DNA of 64,000 bases. It comes from CAIOHW01 sp964432565. Lineage in GTDB: Bacteria > Bdellovibrionota > UBA1018. Position 1 is the first letter of the stretch; each line of letters opens with the position of its first letter. The notes beneath the pieces are model-generated. The model saw only the letters and a program-made list of their open reading frames with translations. It was not told the origin of the DNA and made no database searches. A program made the position numbers and the translations under genes. Below, in pieces: positions 19,103-26,415 of the stretch. The DNA is taken from positions 1 through 64,000 of the forward strand of contig CAYSOA010000003.1 of NCBI GenBank assembly GCA_964432565.1. The letters run 5' to 3'.

Positions 19103-20722
19103 ATGAAGAAGCATTCCAATCGCTTCAGCCTGTGGACAGTCGCAATCCTTCTCCTCAACGGTCCCGCCTGGGGTTCGTCTGGAGCTCCCACCTCGGGGGG
19201 CGACCCGGAAAACCTCACGCCTCCAGTGGTCCCCACCGAACCTACCCCACCTCCGTCGGAGGATCCCCCTTCGGATGAGGTCTCGCCCCTCCCGGAGCTG
19301 ACCCCCCTTCCGACGACGCCCCCCTCTCCGACAGCTACGGCTCCGGCCGAAGAGCCCATTCCAGAAGCCCCGATGGAAGAGCCGATGCCTCCCGAGCCGT
19401 CGCCTGGACCGACCGCCATTTCAGGAGACCCCTGCAAGGATGTCGAGGCGACCGAAGAAAAGAAGGAAAAGCCCCCCTCGGGCAATGATCCCCTGGGCCA
19501 GATTCGGTTCTATTGTGCCGCTTCGAAGGCAGCCGAAAAAGCGGCAAAAGCGCAGAAAACATCGAGCATGGTGCATGCGGGTGTCGCAGCGGTCTGTGCG
19601 GCCAACTGCGCTACCGAGTGGATGCCCGGAAGTGGAATGGTTTGCGCCGGCGCCGCTGTTGCCGGTGGAGTGGCCGACTACGCCCTCACCCGCGAGTTTC
19701 AAGGAGCTTTGATCTCGGTTGCCGGAGCGGCCGCCGTTCCGATTGGAAACCATATTGCGAATGCGAATGCGAAAACGAAGACAGTAGGAAAGGGCAAGAG
19801 CAAGGCAGCTTGTGCGACGGCGGCGATCGAGGCGGCAAATGCGTTCATGAGCAGCAAGGGATCAAAGGACAGCAAGAAGACGGCGGAAGAGAATCGCAAG
19901 AAGGCAGAAGAACTGAACGATGAGCTGGCCGAAGCCGTCACCGAGCGCGGCAGCGAACATTCGGCAGAGCACCCCCCCCACCCCCCGATCGTACAGACAC
20001 GGAGGCTGCCACCTCCACCAGTGAACCTCGACCCGACTCCCTCTCCCGAATTTTCAACTGCACCCGAACCCGACGTCGTGACTGGAGGACCTTCTTTGGA
20101 CGACGTCCCGTCCGACCCCTTGGCACCTCCGACGTCGGATCTCTCGCTGAAAGGGTCAGTAACCCTGGGCCGCCTTCCCTCCAGCTGTTCGAAGAGCGGC
20201 TATGACGCCCAGATCTCGTGCGCGATCGCGGTCTCGGGAGGCGGTCTGGGTCGCGAAGTCGAATCGCCGAGCTTTCGCAAGGCGCTCGAGAAGCTGACGG
20301 GAAAACGGGCCGATGCCGTTCTGCAGATGGAGAGTCCTTCCGAGCTGATTCGCCTGGCTTTTCGCCAGGACGGCCTCTCGCCACGAGACCGCCGCAAACT
20401 CGATGACGCTCTGGCCGCGCTCGAGAATGGACTCAGCCGACGCCAGAAAGAACACCCCCGAACTCCGGAAGCCCCTGTTCTCGCCAACGACCAGCGGCGG
20501 CCCACTTTTTTGCCGGAGTCCCGCGGCAGCCTGAGTCCTGTGCTGGTGCCGGCAGAGCACTCTGACCGTTCAGTCGCCTTTTCGAACGAAGAGACGACCG
20601 GTCTCGAAGAAGATCGCGAGTTCAGTCTCTTTCAGCGCATCAGCCTCAGGTACCGTCAGAGCTTTCAGGATCTTTCGCAGCGAGACTACTCGACGGAGCA
20701 GAACCGACTTCTGTCGAAGTAG
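19103..20722 (+). CDS. Proline-rich exported protein of unknown function
   Basis: 539 aa. A signal peptide (KKHSNRFSLWTVAILLLNG) ends near AWG-SS. Residues about 30-110 are Pro/Glu/Thr-rich and disordered. Residues about 130-250 are a small-residue-rich helical section with several Cys (VCAANCATEWMPGSGMVCAG) and hydrophobic Ala/Gly stretches that could insert in a membrane. A lysine-rich segment, a second Pro-rich linker and a charged C-terminal domain follow. No family is recognised. TAGCCA lies 6 bp before the ATG, with no Shine-Dalgarno. The last 77 bp overlap the convergent DUF962 gene. Confidence 0.75.
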   Translation: MKKHSNRFSLWTVAILLLNGPAWGSSGAPTSGGDPENLTPPVVPTEPTPPPSEDPPSDEVSPLPELTPLPTTPPSPTATAPAEEPIPEAPMEEPMPPEPSPGPTAISGDPCKDVEATEEKKEKPPSGNDPLGQIRFYCAASKAAEKAAKAQKTSSMVHAGVAAVCAANCATEWMPGSGMVCAGAAVAGGVADYALTREFQGALISVAGAAAVPIGNHIANANAKTKTVGKGKSKAACATAAIEAANAFMSSKGSKDSKKTAEENRKKAEELNDELAEAVTERGSEHSAEHPPHPPIVQTRRLPPPPVNLDPTPSPEFSTAPEPDVVTGGPSLDDVPSDPLAPPTSDLSLKGSVTLGRLPSSCSKSGYDAQISCAIAVSGGGLGREVESPSFRKALEKLTGKRADAVLQMESPSELIRLAFRQDGLSPRDRRKLDDALAALENGLSRRQKEHPRTPEAPVLANDQRRPTFLPESRGSLSPVLVPAEHSDRSVAFSNEETTGLEEDREFSLFQRISLRYRQSFQDLSQRDYSTEQNRLLSK

Positions 20723-21053
20723 GAACGGTTCCAGATTTTTCGGTCAGCCCGAGCGATCCCGTAAGAATCTGCCCGTACATCACGAAGTCTCCCAGCAGAC
20801 TGTAGAACGGATACGTGAAAGTGGCCGGCCGGTTCTTCTCAAAGAAAAAGTGCCCCGCCCAGGCAAACCCGTAACCCCAAAGCGGCAGACCCAACAGCAA
20901 CGACCATTGGGTCGTCGCCACGGCGTGCCAAGCCGTCAGGATCACGAGCGTCGTACCCATGAAGTGCAGCCTGCGACACGTCGTATTCTCGTGCTGCGAA
21001 AGGTAGAACGGATAGAACTCCCTGAAACAGCGATAGCGAGCGGCATTCTTCAT
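20646..21053 (-). CDS. DUF962 (Mpo1-like) membrane protein
   Basis: 135 aa from ATG 21053. It begins with the family's REFYPFYLSQHEN and CRRLHFMGT segments, then two to three hydrophobic helices and the motif WAGHFFFEKNRPATFTYPFYSLLGDF. Fungal Mpo1 is an iron-dependent alpha-dioxygenase of 2-hydroxy fatty acids, and conserved His residues are present here. The bacterial substrate is unknown. The frame is open to 21125, but that would overlap the neighbouring CBS gene and lacks family similarity. Its 3' end overlaps the proline-rich gene tail to tail by 77 bp. Confidence 0.88.
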   Translation of the reverse strand: MKNAARYRCFREFYPFYLSQHENTTCRRLHFMGTTLVILTAWHAVATTQWSLLLGLPLWGYGFAWAGHFFFEKNRPATFTYPFYSLLGDFVMYGQILTGSLGLTEKSGTVPTSTEVGSAPSSSLAAKDPESSDGT

Positions 21054-21093
21054 GCCTTCAGACTCGCGCCCGATCGCTCGAAACACAAGGCCT

Positions 21094-22041
21094 TCAGGCG
21101 GCCCGCGCCCACTTCCGTCTCTCAAAATCCTCCGCCGGCAACAGCATTGCCGCCAGGTCGGGGGGAAGCTGTCCCCGAAGAGCCGTCAGTTCTTCCGCGG
21201 GGACGAGGCTGGCCCAGGCGCGGCCCACGGCCATCACGACCTCTCGGCAGTTTTCCAGCTGGCACCATCCCTCATCACGAACTCTCGCCAGCAGGCGATC
21301 CAGCGATGCCCTCCGATCCGGTCCGGTTGACTCCTCTTCGTATTCCTCCTGCAAACGGGGAGGCAGATAAGCCAAAACATGGCGTGCGGCCGTGTGATGA
21401 AGTCGGGCCACCAGAGTACGAAGCATTTCACGAGCGATCCCTTCACTCTGAGAAGGCGACAGGCCCAGTTTTTCCGCCTCCGAGCGCAGGTGGATCTCAA
21501 AAAAGAATCGACTCAGAACCTCGTCATCCGTCACCACTCGACCGTGTCCATCGACCATCGGAGTGACCTGCCCACGCTGGTGGACGAACTCCCCCACGCG
21601 CCTGCGAACCTGGGCGCGCACAACGCGAGCGAGACGAAACGTATCGATCACCTCTGCAGAGACGAGATCGTCGAGGGTCACCAGACCGACCGCGAGGCTT
21701 CTGCCGTGGGGGTCGATCTCCAATACCGGTACTCGACGAATGCCGTTTTCCTCCATCAGACGAATCACCTCGTCTACCGTGGCATTCGGAGTCACAAAGA
21801 CCGGGGCCGGAGTCATGACCTGCGACACCGGCGAATCACTCGAAAGCTGCTCGGCAGCCCCGCGACAGGCGATGTCGCGATCGGTGAGCACACCGACCAG
21901 ATAACCGTCATGATCGGCGACAAAAACGCATCCCTGCGCCTTTTCTCGCATGGCGCGTGCCGCCTCGAAGAGGGGAGCATCCTGGTGCAAAACAGTCACT
22001 TTTCGGTGAATGAACGAATCAATCGAAGATCGGTAGAGCAT
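21094..22041 (-). CDS. CBS-domain pair fused to DUF2267-like domain
   Basis: 315 aa from ATG 22041. Two CBS motifs (KVTVLHQDAPLFEAARAM with LTDRDIACRG; VMTPAPVFVTPNATVDEVIRLM with GLVTLDDLV) form a Bateman module that usually senses adenine nucleotides. The C-terminal helical part (EAEKLGLSPSQSEGIAREM, HHTAARHVLAYLPPRL) resembles DUF2267. Function unknown; likely a regulatory protein responding to energy state. It follows crcB by 49 bp in the same direction. The open frame to 22263 lies inside crcB in another frame and is not used. Confidence 0.85.
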   Translation of the reverse strand: MLYRSSIDSFIHRKVTVLHQDAPLFEAARAMREKAQGCVFVADHDGYLVGVLTDRDIACRGAAEQLSSDSPVSQVMTPAPVFVTPNATVDEVIRLMEENGIRRVPVLEIDPHGRSLAVGLVTLDDLVSAEVIDTFRLARVVRAQVRRRVGEFVHQRGQVTPMVDGHGRVVTDDEVLSRFFFEIHLRSEAEKLGLSPSQSEGIAREMLRTLVARLHHTAARHVLAYLPPRLQEEYEEESTGPDRRASLDRLLARVRDEGWCQLENCREVVMAVGRAWASLVPAEELTALRGQLPPDLAAMLLPAEDFERRKWARAA

Positions 22042-22090
22042 TGTGGAGAGCGAGTGCAAATCCCCCACCACAGCCCACCGCACCGAGCAC

Positions 22091-22480
22091 TCAGGAAGAG
22101 AAGAGGCTCCGTCCCAAACTGCTTCCCACGAAGGCAAACGCGAGTCCCAGCAGGGGACTGCCGACAAAGAGCAGCACTCCCCTTCCCCACGCCCCCTGCT
22201 GCAGCAACACCAGCGTATCGAGACTATAGCTTGAAAAAGTCGTGAAGCCGCCCAGGAGCCCAACCATCAGTCCCGTCCTGATCGCCTCGGGCCAGAGCGC
22301 ATGCTCCTGAAGGGCAGCCCCTGCCACCAGGCCGATCAGAAAAGATCCGAGAGCGTTGATTCCCATCGTGGTCCACATCACCGGAGCCTCCCAGACCCGA
22401 AGAAGCGTCCACTGAGCTCCCCAGCGCAGGAAAACTCCGACTAGACCAAAGATCCCCACCCAAAATACCTGAATCGGCAT
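22091..22480 (-). CDS. crcB: Fluoride ion channel CrcB/Fluc
   Basis: 129 aa with four hydrophobic helices, the size of a Fluc monomer; the active channel is an antiparallel dimer. Signatures: GLVGVFLRW near the N-terminus, GINALGSFLIG (pore Asn) and GGFTTFSSYSLDT (the Phe and Thr/Ser track that guides fluoride). ATG 22480 has GAGG close upstream. The upstream sequence was checked for a fluoride riboswitch and none was recognised. It precedes the CBS-DUF2267 gene. Confidence 0.93.
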   Translation of the reverse strand: MPIQVFWVGIFGLVGVFLRWGAQWTLLRVWEAPVMWTTMGINALGSFLIGLVAGAALQEHALWPEAIRTGLMVGLLGGFTTFSSYSLDTLVLLQQGAWGRGVLLFVGSPLLGLAFAFVGSSLGRSLFSS

Positions 22481-22589
22481 GACCTCAAGAATGGCGCGTT
22501 TAACGAAGAGGAACAACTGGGGATCCACCTCCCCCACTGGACAATCGCACCCCCTTGGTTTAACTCTGGGAGCTCTTTCCGACGACCGT

Positions 22590-22675
22590 GCCTCGGTGGT
22601 GGAATGGTAGACGCGCCGGACTCAAAATCCGGTATCCGCAAGGGTGTGAGAGTTCGAGTCTCTCCCGAGGCACCA
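22590..22675 (+). tRNA. tRNA-Leu (anticodon CAA)
   Basis: 86 nt. The acceptor stem GCCTCGG (22590-22596) pairs with CCGAGGC (22665-22671), followed by A73 and encoded CCA. The anticodon stem CCGGA/TCCGG encloses the loop CTCAAAA, giving anticodon CAA. The long variable arm, TATCCGCAAGGGTGTG region, is typical of class II leucine tRNA, and TTCGAGT is in the T loop. It reads UUG codons. It sits alone on the plus strand, 2 bp from the tail of the LD-carboxypeptidase gene. Confidence 0.97.
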
Positions 22676-22677
22676 CT

Positions 22678-23706
22678 TCAAATTTGAATCCAACTCCAGC
22701 GCTCGATTGCCAGCTCACCCTTCATGTCGACACGCGCCCGTGCACCCAGGGGAAGCGAGAAATGATCGGGCCCGTGTCCCACGGGAAGTCCTTGGGCAAC
22801 CGGAACGCCGGTTTCGCGGGAGATCGCCCCAAAAATCTCGCGCAAGCCCTCCGCCTGAGAAAAGCGACGACGCAGTGGGGCCAGCCAGCGACTCGGTGGC
22901 TGCCTGAGCTGCTCCAGACTCCAGCGAGACGGCACTTTCGCCAGCGCCTGGGGCACGGCATCTTCGCAGTGAAGAAAGTTTCCCAGCACGACGGCAGCGA
23001 CTCCCTCGAGCCCGCCGGCATCGACCAGATGTCGAACCGAGCGATCGAGTCTTGGCAAAAACTCGGTGACATCTTCCAGAAAAAGAATTTTCGGCTGGCC
23101 GCGCTTCAAACGAGGCTGCCATGGAGTTCCCAGCAGGGTATTCCAAACCGTGAGATTTCCTCCCACCAACGTCCCCCGAATCTCCTGCTCCGGTCGAGCA
23201 CCCAGCCACTTCAGACGAGTCGGTCGACCCCACGGCTTGTCAGCGAAGCCCCCTCGAACCCAGCACAAGAGTGCCCCGCGCTCCTCTTCGGTCAACATCA
23301 GAAAATTGCGAAGTCCGGGCATTGGAGCGTGCAGAGTCGCCAGTCGCCAGCGGGTTCTGGCGAACTCCAGAAGGGAAGTCGCGTCCGAAGATCCAATCAG
23401 CAGTTTTCGACCTCGGGGCGGGCCGCGGCGCTCGGTTTCTTGATCCAGCATCCGCAGCAAATGATTGCTGCCGTAGCCTCCACGAGCACACCAGACCACA
23501 TCCACCTCGGATGAATAGACGGCCTCCAGCAGGCTCGATGCCCGACTTTCGTGCGATCCTGCAAAGAAGAGCCTGCGACGGCGACATCCGGGATCCACCC
23601 AAACGTCAAATCCTTCGGCGCGAAGCGCTTCAGCGCCCATGGCGAGCTCCGCCTCGGACACCACCGAGGACGTGGCCACGATGGCCACCCGCAGGTTCTG
23701 GGTCAT
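22678..23706 (-). CDS. LD-carboxypeptidase (peptidase family S66, LdcA/MccF type)
   Basis: 342 aa cytosolic serine peptidase that removes the terminal D-Ala from murein tetrapeptides during cell-wall recycling; some relatives cleave microcin C7. Seen: the VVWCARGGYGSNHLL segment, the nucleophile-elbow motif LLIGSSDATSLL (Ser), the acidic residue in ILFLEDV, and GLPVGHGPDH with the catalytic His. The start overlaps the engB stop by 4 bp, so it is translationally coupled. Its 3' end abuts the oppositely oriented tRNA-Leu. Confidence 0.92.
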   Translation of the reverse strand: MTQNLRVAIVATSSVVSEAELAMGAEALRAEGFDVWVDPGCRRRRLFFAGSHESRASSLLEAVYSSEVDVVWCARGGYGSNHLLRMLDQETERRGPPRGRKLLIGSSDATSLLEFARTRWRLATLHAPMPGLRNFLMLTEEERGALLCWVRGGFADKPWGRPTRLKWLGARPEQEIRGTLVGGNLTVWNTLLGTPWQPRLKRGQPKILFLEDVTEFLPRLDRSVRHLVDAGGLEGVAAVVLGNFLHCEDAVPQALAKVPSRWSLEQLRQPPSRWLAPLRRRFSQAEGLREIFGAISRETGVPVAQGLPVGHGPDHFSLPLGARARVDMKGELAIERWSWIQI

Positions 23707-24323
23707 GCCGAGTCTCCTCCCAACGATCGAATCACTCGAACTAGCTCATTCATGCGATCACCCGTACGCGACGACACCCAGACGGCCGTTGTCGGATCAA
23801 TTCCCATCTCTTCGAGAATGCCCTCGGCATCGCGGCGACGCTCAGCCCGCTCCTTTTGGGTTTTCAATCCGTCAGTCTTGGTAAAAACCACCTGAACATG
23901 CACTCCCGACGACTTCAGAAAATCATAGGCCTCGCGATCGAGTGCCGTCGGACCGTTGCGCGAATCGACCAGAAGCAGAGCGGCCTGCAGATTCTGATCG
24001 GCCTCGAGATAGGCCTGAATCAGCTCCGCCCACTTGTTACGCTCGGCCTGTGAGGCCCGAGCAAACCCATAGCCCGGAAGGTCGACGATGATCTTTCCCG
24101 ACCCCTTCCAGTCGTAAAAGTGGATCAAACGAGTCTTGCCTGGTTCAGCACTGACCTGGGCCAGTCGCAGTCCCAGCAGAGAATTGATCAGTGAACTCTT
24201 GCCAACATTCGAACGTCCGACCATTGCGACACGAGGTTCGCGCCGTCCTCGCAGAAAAATCCCCTTCAATAGAGGTCTGAGCTGCTCTGAATTTCCAACC
24301 GTGGCAAGCCATTCTCCGGACAT
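23703..24323 (-). CDS. engB: Ribosome-biogenesis GTPase EngB/YsxC
   Basis: Essential GTPase for late 50S assembly. From ATG 24323 it has 206 aa: P-loop GRSNVGKSSLIN, switch GKTRLIHFYDW, G3 DLPGYGFA, G4 TKTD and G5 SS. An upstream in-frame ATG (24353) exists, but a -10-like TAAGCT lies 7 bp before 24323 and there is no ribosome binding site for either, so the shorter leaderless form is preferred. The gene is divergent from the FHA/sigma-54 activator; their promoters overlap. Confidence 0.94.
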   Translation of the reverse strand: MSGEWLATVGNSEQLRPLLKGIFLRGRREPRVAMVGRSNVGKSSLINSLLGLRLAQVSAEPGKTRLIHFYDWKGSGKIIVDLPGYGFARASQAERNKWAELIQAYLEADQNLQAALLLVDSRNGPTALDREAYDFLKSSGVHVQVVFTKTDGLKTQKERAERRRDAEGILEEMGIDPTTAVWVSSRTGDRMNELVRVIRSLGGDSA

Positions 24324-24330
24324 GGTTGCT

Positions 24331-24360
24331 AGCTTATCCATTCGGCACGCCAATTGCCAA
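24331..24360 (-). promoter_or_regulatory. Candidate sigma-70-type promoter for engB
   Basis: Minus-strand TTGGCA (24355-24360) and TAAGCT (24331-24336), 18-bp spacer, ATG 7 bp after the -10. The -35 overlaps the -12 part of the plus-strand sigma-54 element, so the two polymerases could not bind together. Confidence 0.4.
24343..24358 (+). promoter_or_regulatory. Candidate sigma-54 promoter of the FHA/sigma-54 activator gene
   Basis: CGGCACGCCAATTGCC: GG (24344-24345) and GC (24356-24357) are 10 bp apart, with GGCACG and TTGC perfect; only the flanking T and W bases differ from consensus. The predicted start near 24369 leaves an 18-nt leader with AAGGAGA before ATG 24387. It suggests the activator controls its own gene. 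Confidence 0.6.
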
Positions 24361-24386
24361 TGCCCGGCTCAATAAGGAGACGCCCC

Positions 24387-25691
24387 ATGCCCACAGCCTT
24401 TCAGCGCCCGCTCGCCCTGTCGATCCACGATCCCTCGGGAGACATTCGAACCTACCCGGTCGAAGGCCAGACTTGGGTCGGACGATCCGCCCACGCTCCG
24501 ATTCGGCTTCGAGATCCGTTGATGCCGGAGCGAGCTCTATCCCTTCTGCGCGCATCCGAGAACGAGGTCTGGGTTCGAATCGAATCGGGAGCGCCGGATC
24601 TCGAACTGGGAGACCTGAAGGTTCGAGAAGCCTGCCTTCCCGTCGGAGTGTCTCTTAAACTGGGCGACAGCGAGCTCCGATTCAGCGAGGCCGGGTCGGC
24701 CTCGCCTGTGCTGCCCCCCTGGCCATCAGGACTTCGTCCATGGAGTACGGTTGGAAACGCGGGACGAGAGCTGCTCTGGATGGTCCACCGGGCGGCCCGA
24801 AGTCCCCTCTCGGTTTATCTGGAAGGTGAAACCGGAACCGGCAAGGACGTGCTGGCCCACCTGATTCATGCTTGGAGCGATCGCGCCGCCGGAAACTTCG
24901 TGGCGATCAATTGTGCCGCCCTATCTCTCTCCCTTGTCGAGAGCGAACTTTTCGGGCACGTGCGGGGCGCATTCACGGGGGCCCACGCTCCCCGTCCGGG
25001 GGCCCTGCTTCAGGCGCACAACGGCACCCTGTTTCTGGATGAAGTGGGAGACCTTCCATCGGACATTCAGGTCAAGCTTCTGCGGTTTCTGGAGAATGGG
25101 GAGATTCGAGCCGTGGGTTCCGATTATGTCGCCCACGCCCAGGTGCGAGTGCTCTGTGCCACGCACAAGCCCCTGAAGAAGCTGGTCGAACAAGGGCAGT
25201 TCCGAAGAGACCTTTATTACCGTCTCGCCTCCGTCACTCTCGAGATCCCGGCCTTGCGCCACCGCCCCGAGGACATCGGTCATCTGGCGCGGGTCTTCGC
25301 GACCGATCTAGGAAAAACCCTGTCGAGGCCGGCCCTGCACCGACTGCAGTCCTATGCCTGGCCGGGAAATGTGCGCGAACTGAGGCATGCCGTCGAGCGG
25401 GCCTCTGCTCTCTCAGACCCCCGTAGCGGCATCCTGCCCGGATCGGCGTTCGACTTTCTGCTCACCCCAGAAGCCCTCGCCAGCGAACCCGCCCAGGAGT
25501 GGGGCGTCCCCATCCTGAAGCTCGACGAGATGGAAAAACACATGCTGATCAAGGCCCTTCGCCTGACTGACGGAAATCGCACCGAGGCGGCGCGTGTCCT
25601 CGGAGTGGCAAGAAGCACGCTCTTCGAGATGCTCAAGCGCCATCGGATCGAGACAGCTCGGGGGTGCTCCGTGGTGACTCGTGCCGGGTGA
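24387..25691 (+). CDS. Sigma-54-dependent transcriptional activator with N-terminal FHA-like domain
   Basis: 434 aa bacterial enhancer-binding protein. Residues about 1-105 are FHA-like (YPVEGQTWVGRSAHAPIRLRD), but the usual Ser and His of the phosphothreonine pocket are not seen (PLMPERALSLL). The AAA+ core (about 120-345) has Walker A GETGTGKD, the sigma-54 loop GAFTGA, Walker B GTLFLDEVGDLP and the arginine-finger region FRRDLYYRL. The C-terminal Fis-type HTH is GNRTEAARVLGVARSTLFEMLKRH. AAGGAGA lies 6 bp before ATG 24387. A sigma-54-like promoter precedes it, so autoregulation is likely. The target genes are unknown; gspC, carD and the coiled-coil gene are candidates. Confidence 0.93.
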   Translation: MPTAFQRPLALSIHDPSGDIRTYPVEGQTWVGRSAHAPIRLRDPLMPERALSLLRASENEVWVRIESGAPDLELGDLKVREACLPVGVSLKLGDSELRFSEAGSASPVLPPWPSGLRPWSTVGNAGRELLWMVHRAARSPLSVYLEGETGTGKDVLAHLIHAWSDRAAGNFVAINCAALSLSLVESELFGHVRGAFTGAHAPRPGALLQAHNGTLFLDEVGDLPSDIQVKLLRFLENGEIRAVGSDYVAHAQVRVLCATHKPLKKLVEQGQFRRDLYYRLASVTLEIPALRHRPEDIGHLARVFATDLGKTLSRPALHRLQSYAWPGNVRELRHAVERASALSDPRSGILPGSAFDFLLTPEALASEPAQEWGVPILKLDEMEKHMLIKALRLTDGNRTEAARVLGVARSTLFEMLKRHRIETARGCSVVTRAG

Positions 25692-25696
25692 TGCCG

Positions 25697-26335
25697 TTAT
25701 TTGACGACAAACTTGTTGAAGTAAACCTGTTTGACCGTGCCGGAAGGAAGCAGCGAGTTCATGCGATCCCTCACTCGATCCCGAATCAGCAGCTTTCCTT
25801 CCGGCTCAAGCACGTCAGCCCGGGTCAAATGGGTCAGCATCGCGATGGAATTGAAGACTTCACTGCGAACCGGCGCAAGGTTGGCGGCAACCCAGCGCCC
25901 CGTCTCGGCCGAGTCGAACTGGACTGCAATCTCGAGCTCCAGCACCACACCACTTTCGCCCTTCCTGCCCGACCCGGTTCCGACCAGAGCCACCTGCAAA
26001 TCCCCGAGGCTGACGGTGGCGTCTCGAACCTCGGCAAGGGCCTGCTGCTTCTGGATATGAGCTTCGAGTGCATTCAATGAGCACTTGAGTTCGCGGCACT
26101 CTCCCGAACTCGCGCCCTTGCTGAACAGTCTTCCCTGGTCGGCCAGACGCTTGAACGCCCAGGCGGTCAGCCCCGCCGCAGCGGCAAGAAAGATCATCGA
26201 TCCCAGGGCCAGCCAGCGCCCCAGTCCGGGCGAGCGCAAGGCCCCCCAGAAGCGGGTTGCGGCCTCCTTCAGGCGCTCTCGAAAGAGTTGGAGTGGACTC
26301 GCGCCCCCCCCGGTCGAATTCTCGGATTTCGACAT
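25697..26335 (-). CDS. FliL-family flagellar basal-body protein
   Basis: 212 aa. A single membrane helix (GRWLALGSMIFLAAAAGLTAW, about residues 38-58) separates a cytoplasmic N-tail from a periplasmic domain. The C-terminal domain has the FliL pattern: SLGDLQVALVG, a central VVLELEIAVQF strand, a long helix RDRVRDRMNSLL and the closing VKQVYFNKFVVK. FliL surrounds the stator and modulates flagellar torque. No other flagellar gene is in the window. It is convergent with the sigma-54 activator (5 bp between stops) and divergent from accA. Relatives with non-flagellar roles cannot be excluded. Confidence 0.82.
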   Translation of the reverse strand: MSKSENSTGGGASPLQLFRERLKEAATRFWGALRSPGLGRWLALGSMIFLAAAAGLTAWAFKRLADQGRLFSKGASSGECRELKCSLNALEAHIQKQQALAEVRDATVSLGDLQVALVGTGSGRKGESGVVLELEIAVQFDSAETGRWVAANLAPVRSEVFNSIAMLTHLTRADVLEPEGKLLIRDRVRDRMNSLLPSGTVKQVYFNKFVVK

Positions 26336-26378
26336 GCTGTCTTCAGTTTATCAGGGCCGCCCGAAATGTCTCGCGACT

Positions 26379-26407
26379 TTCACTCAAAGGGGCGGCGTGC
26401 TAGCGTG
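26379..26407 (+). promoter_or_regulatory. Candidate promoter for accA
   Basis: TTTCAC (26379-26384) and TAGCGT (26402-26407), 17-bp spacer. The ATG at 26416 follows 8 bp later, so the transcript would be leaderless or nearly so, and no Shine-Dalgarno is present. Confidence 0.35.
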
Positions 26408-26415
26408 GGGACCCC

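Noticed and set aside
22042..22070. TGGTGG-N5-TTGCA on the minus strand before the CBS-DUF2267 gene
   Set aside because: Three mismatches in the -24 element, and it would leave almost no leader; chance match in G-rich DNA.
22481..22589. Possible fluoride riboswitch upstream of crcB
   Set aside because: The conserved crcB-motif segments were looked for and not seen in this 109-bp stretch.
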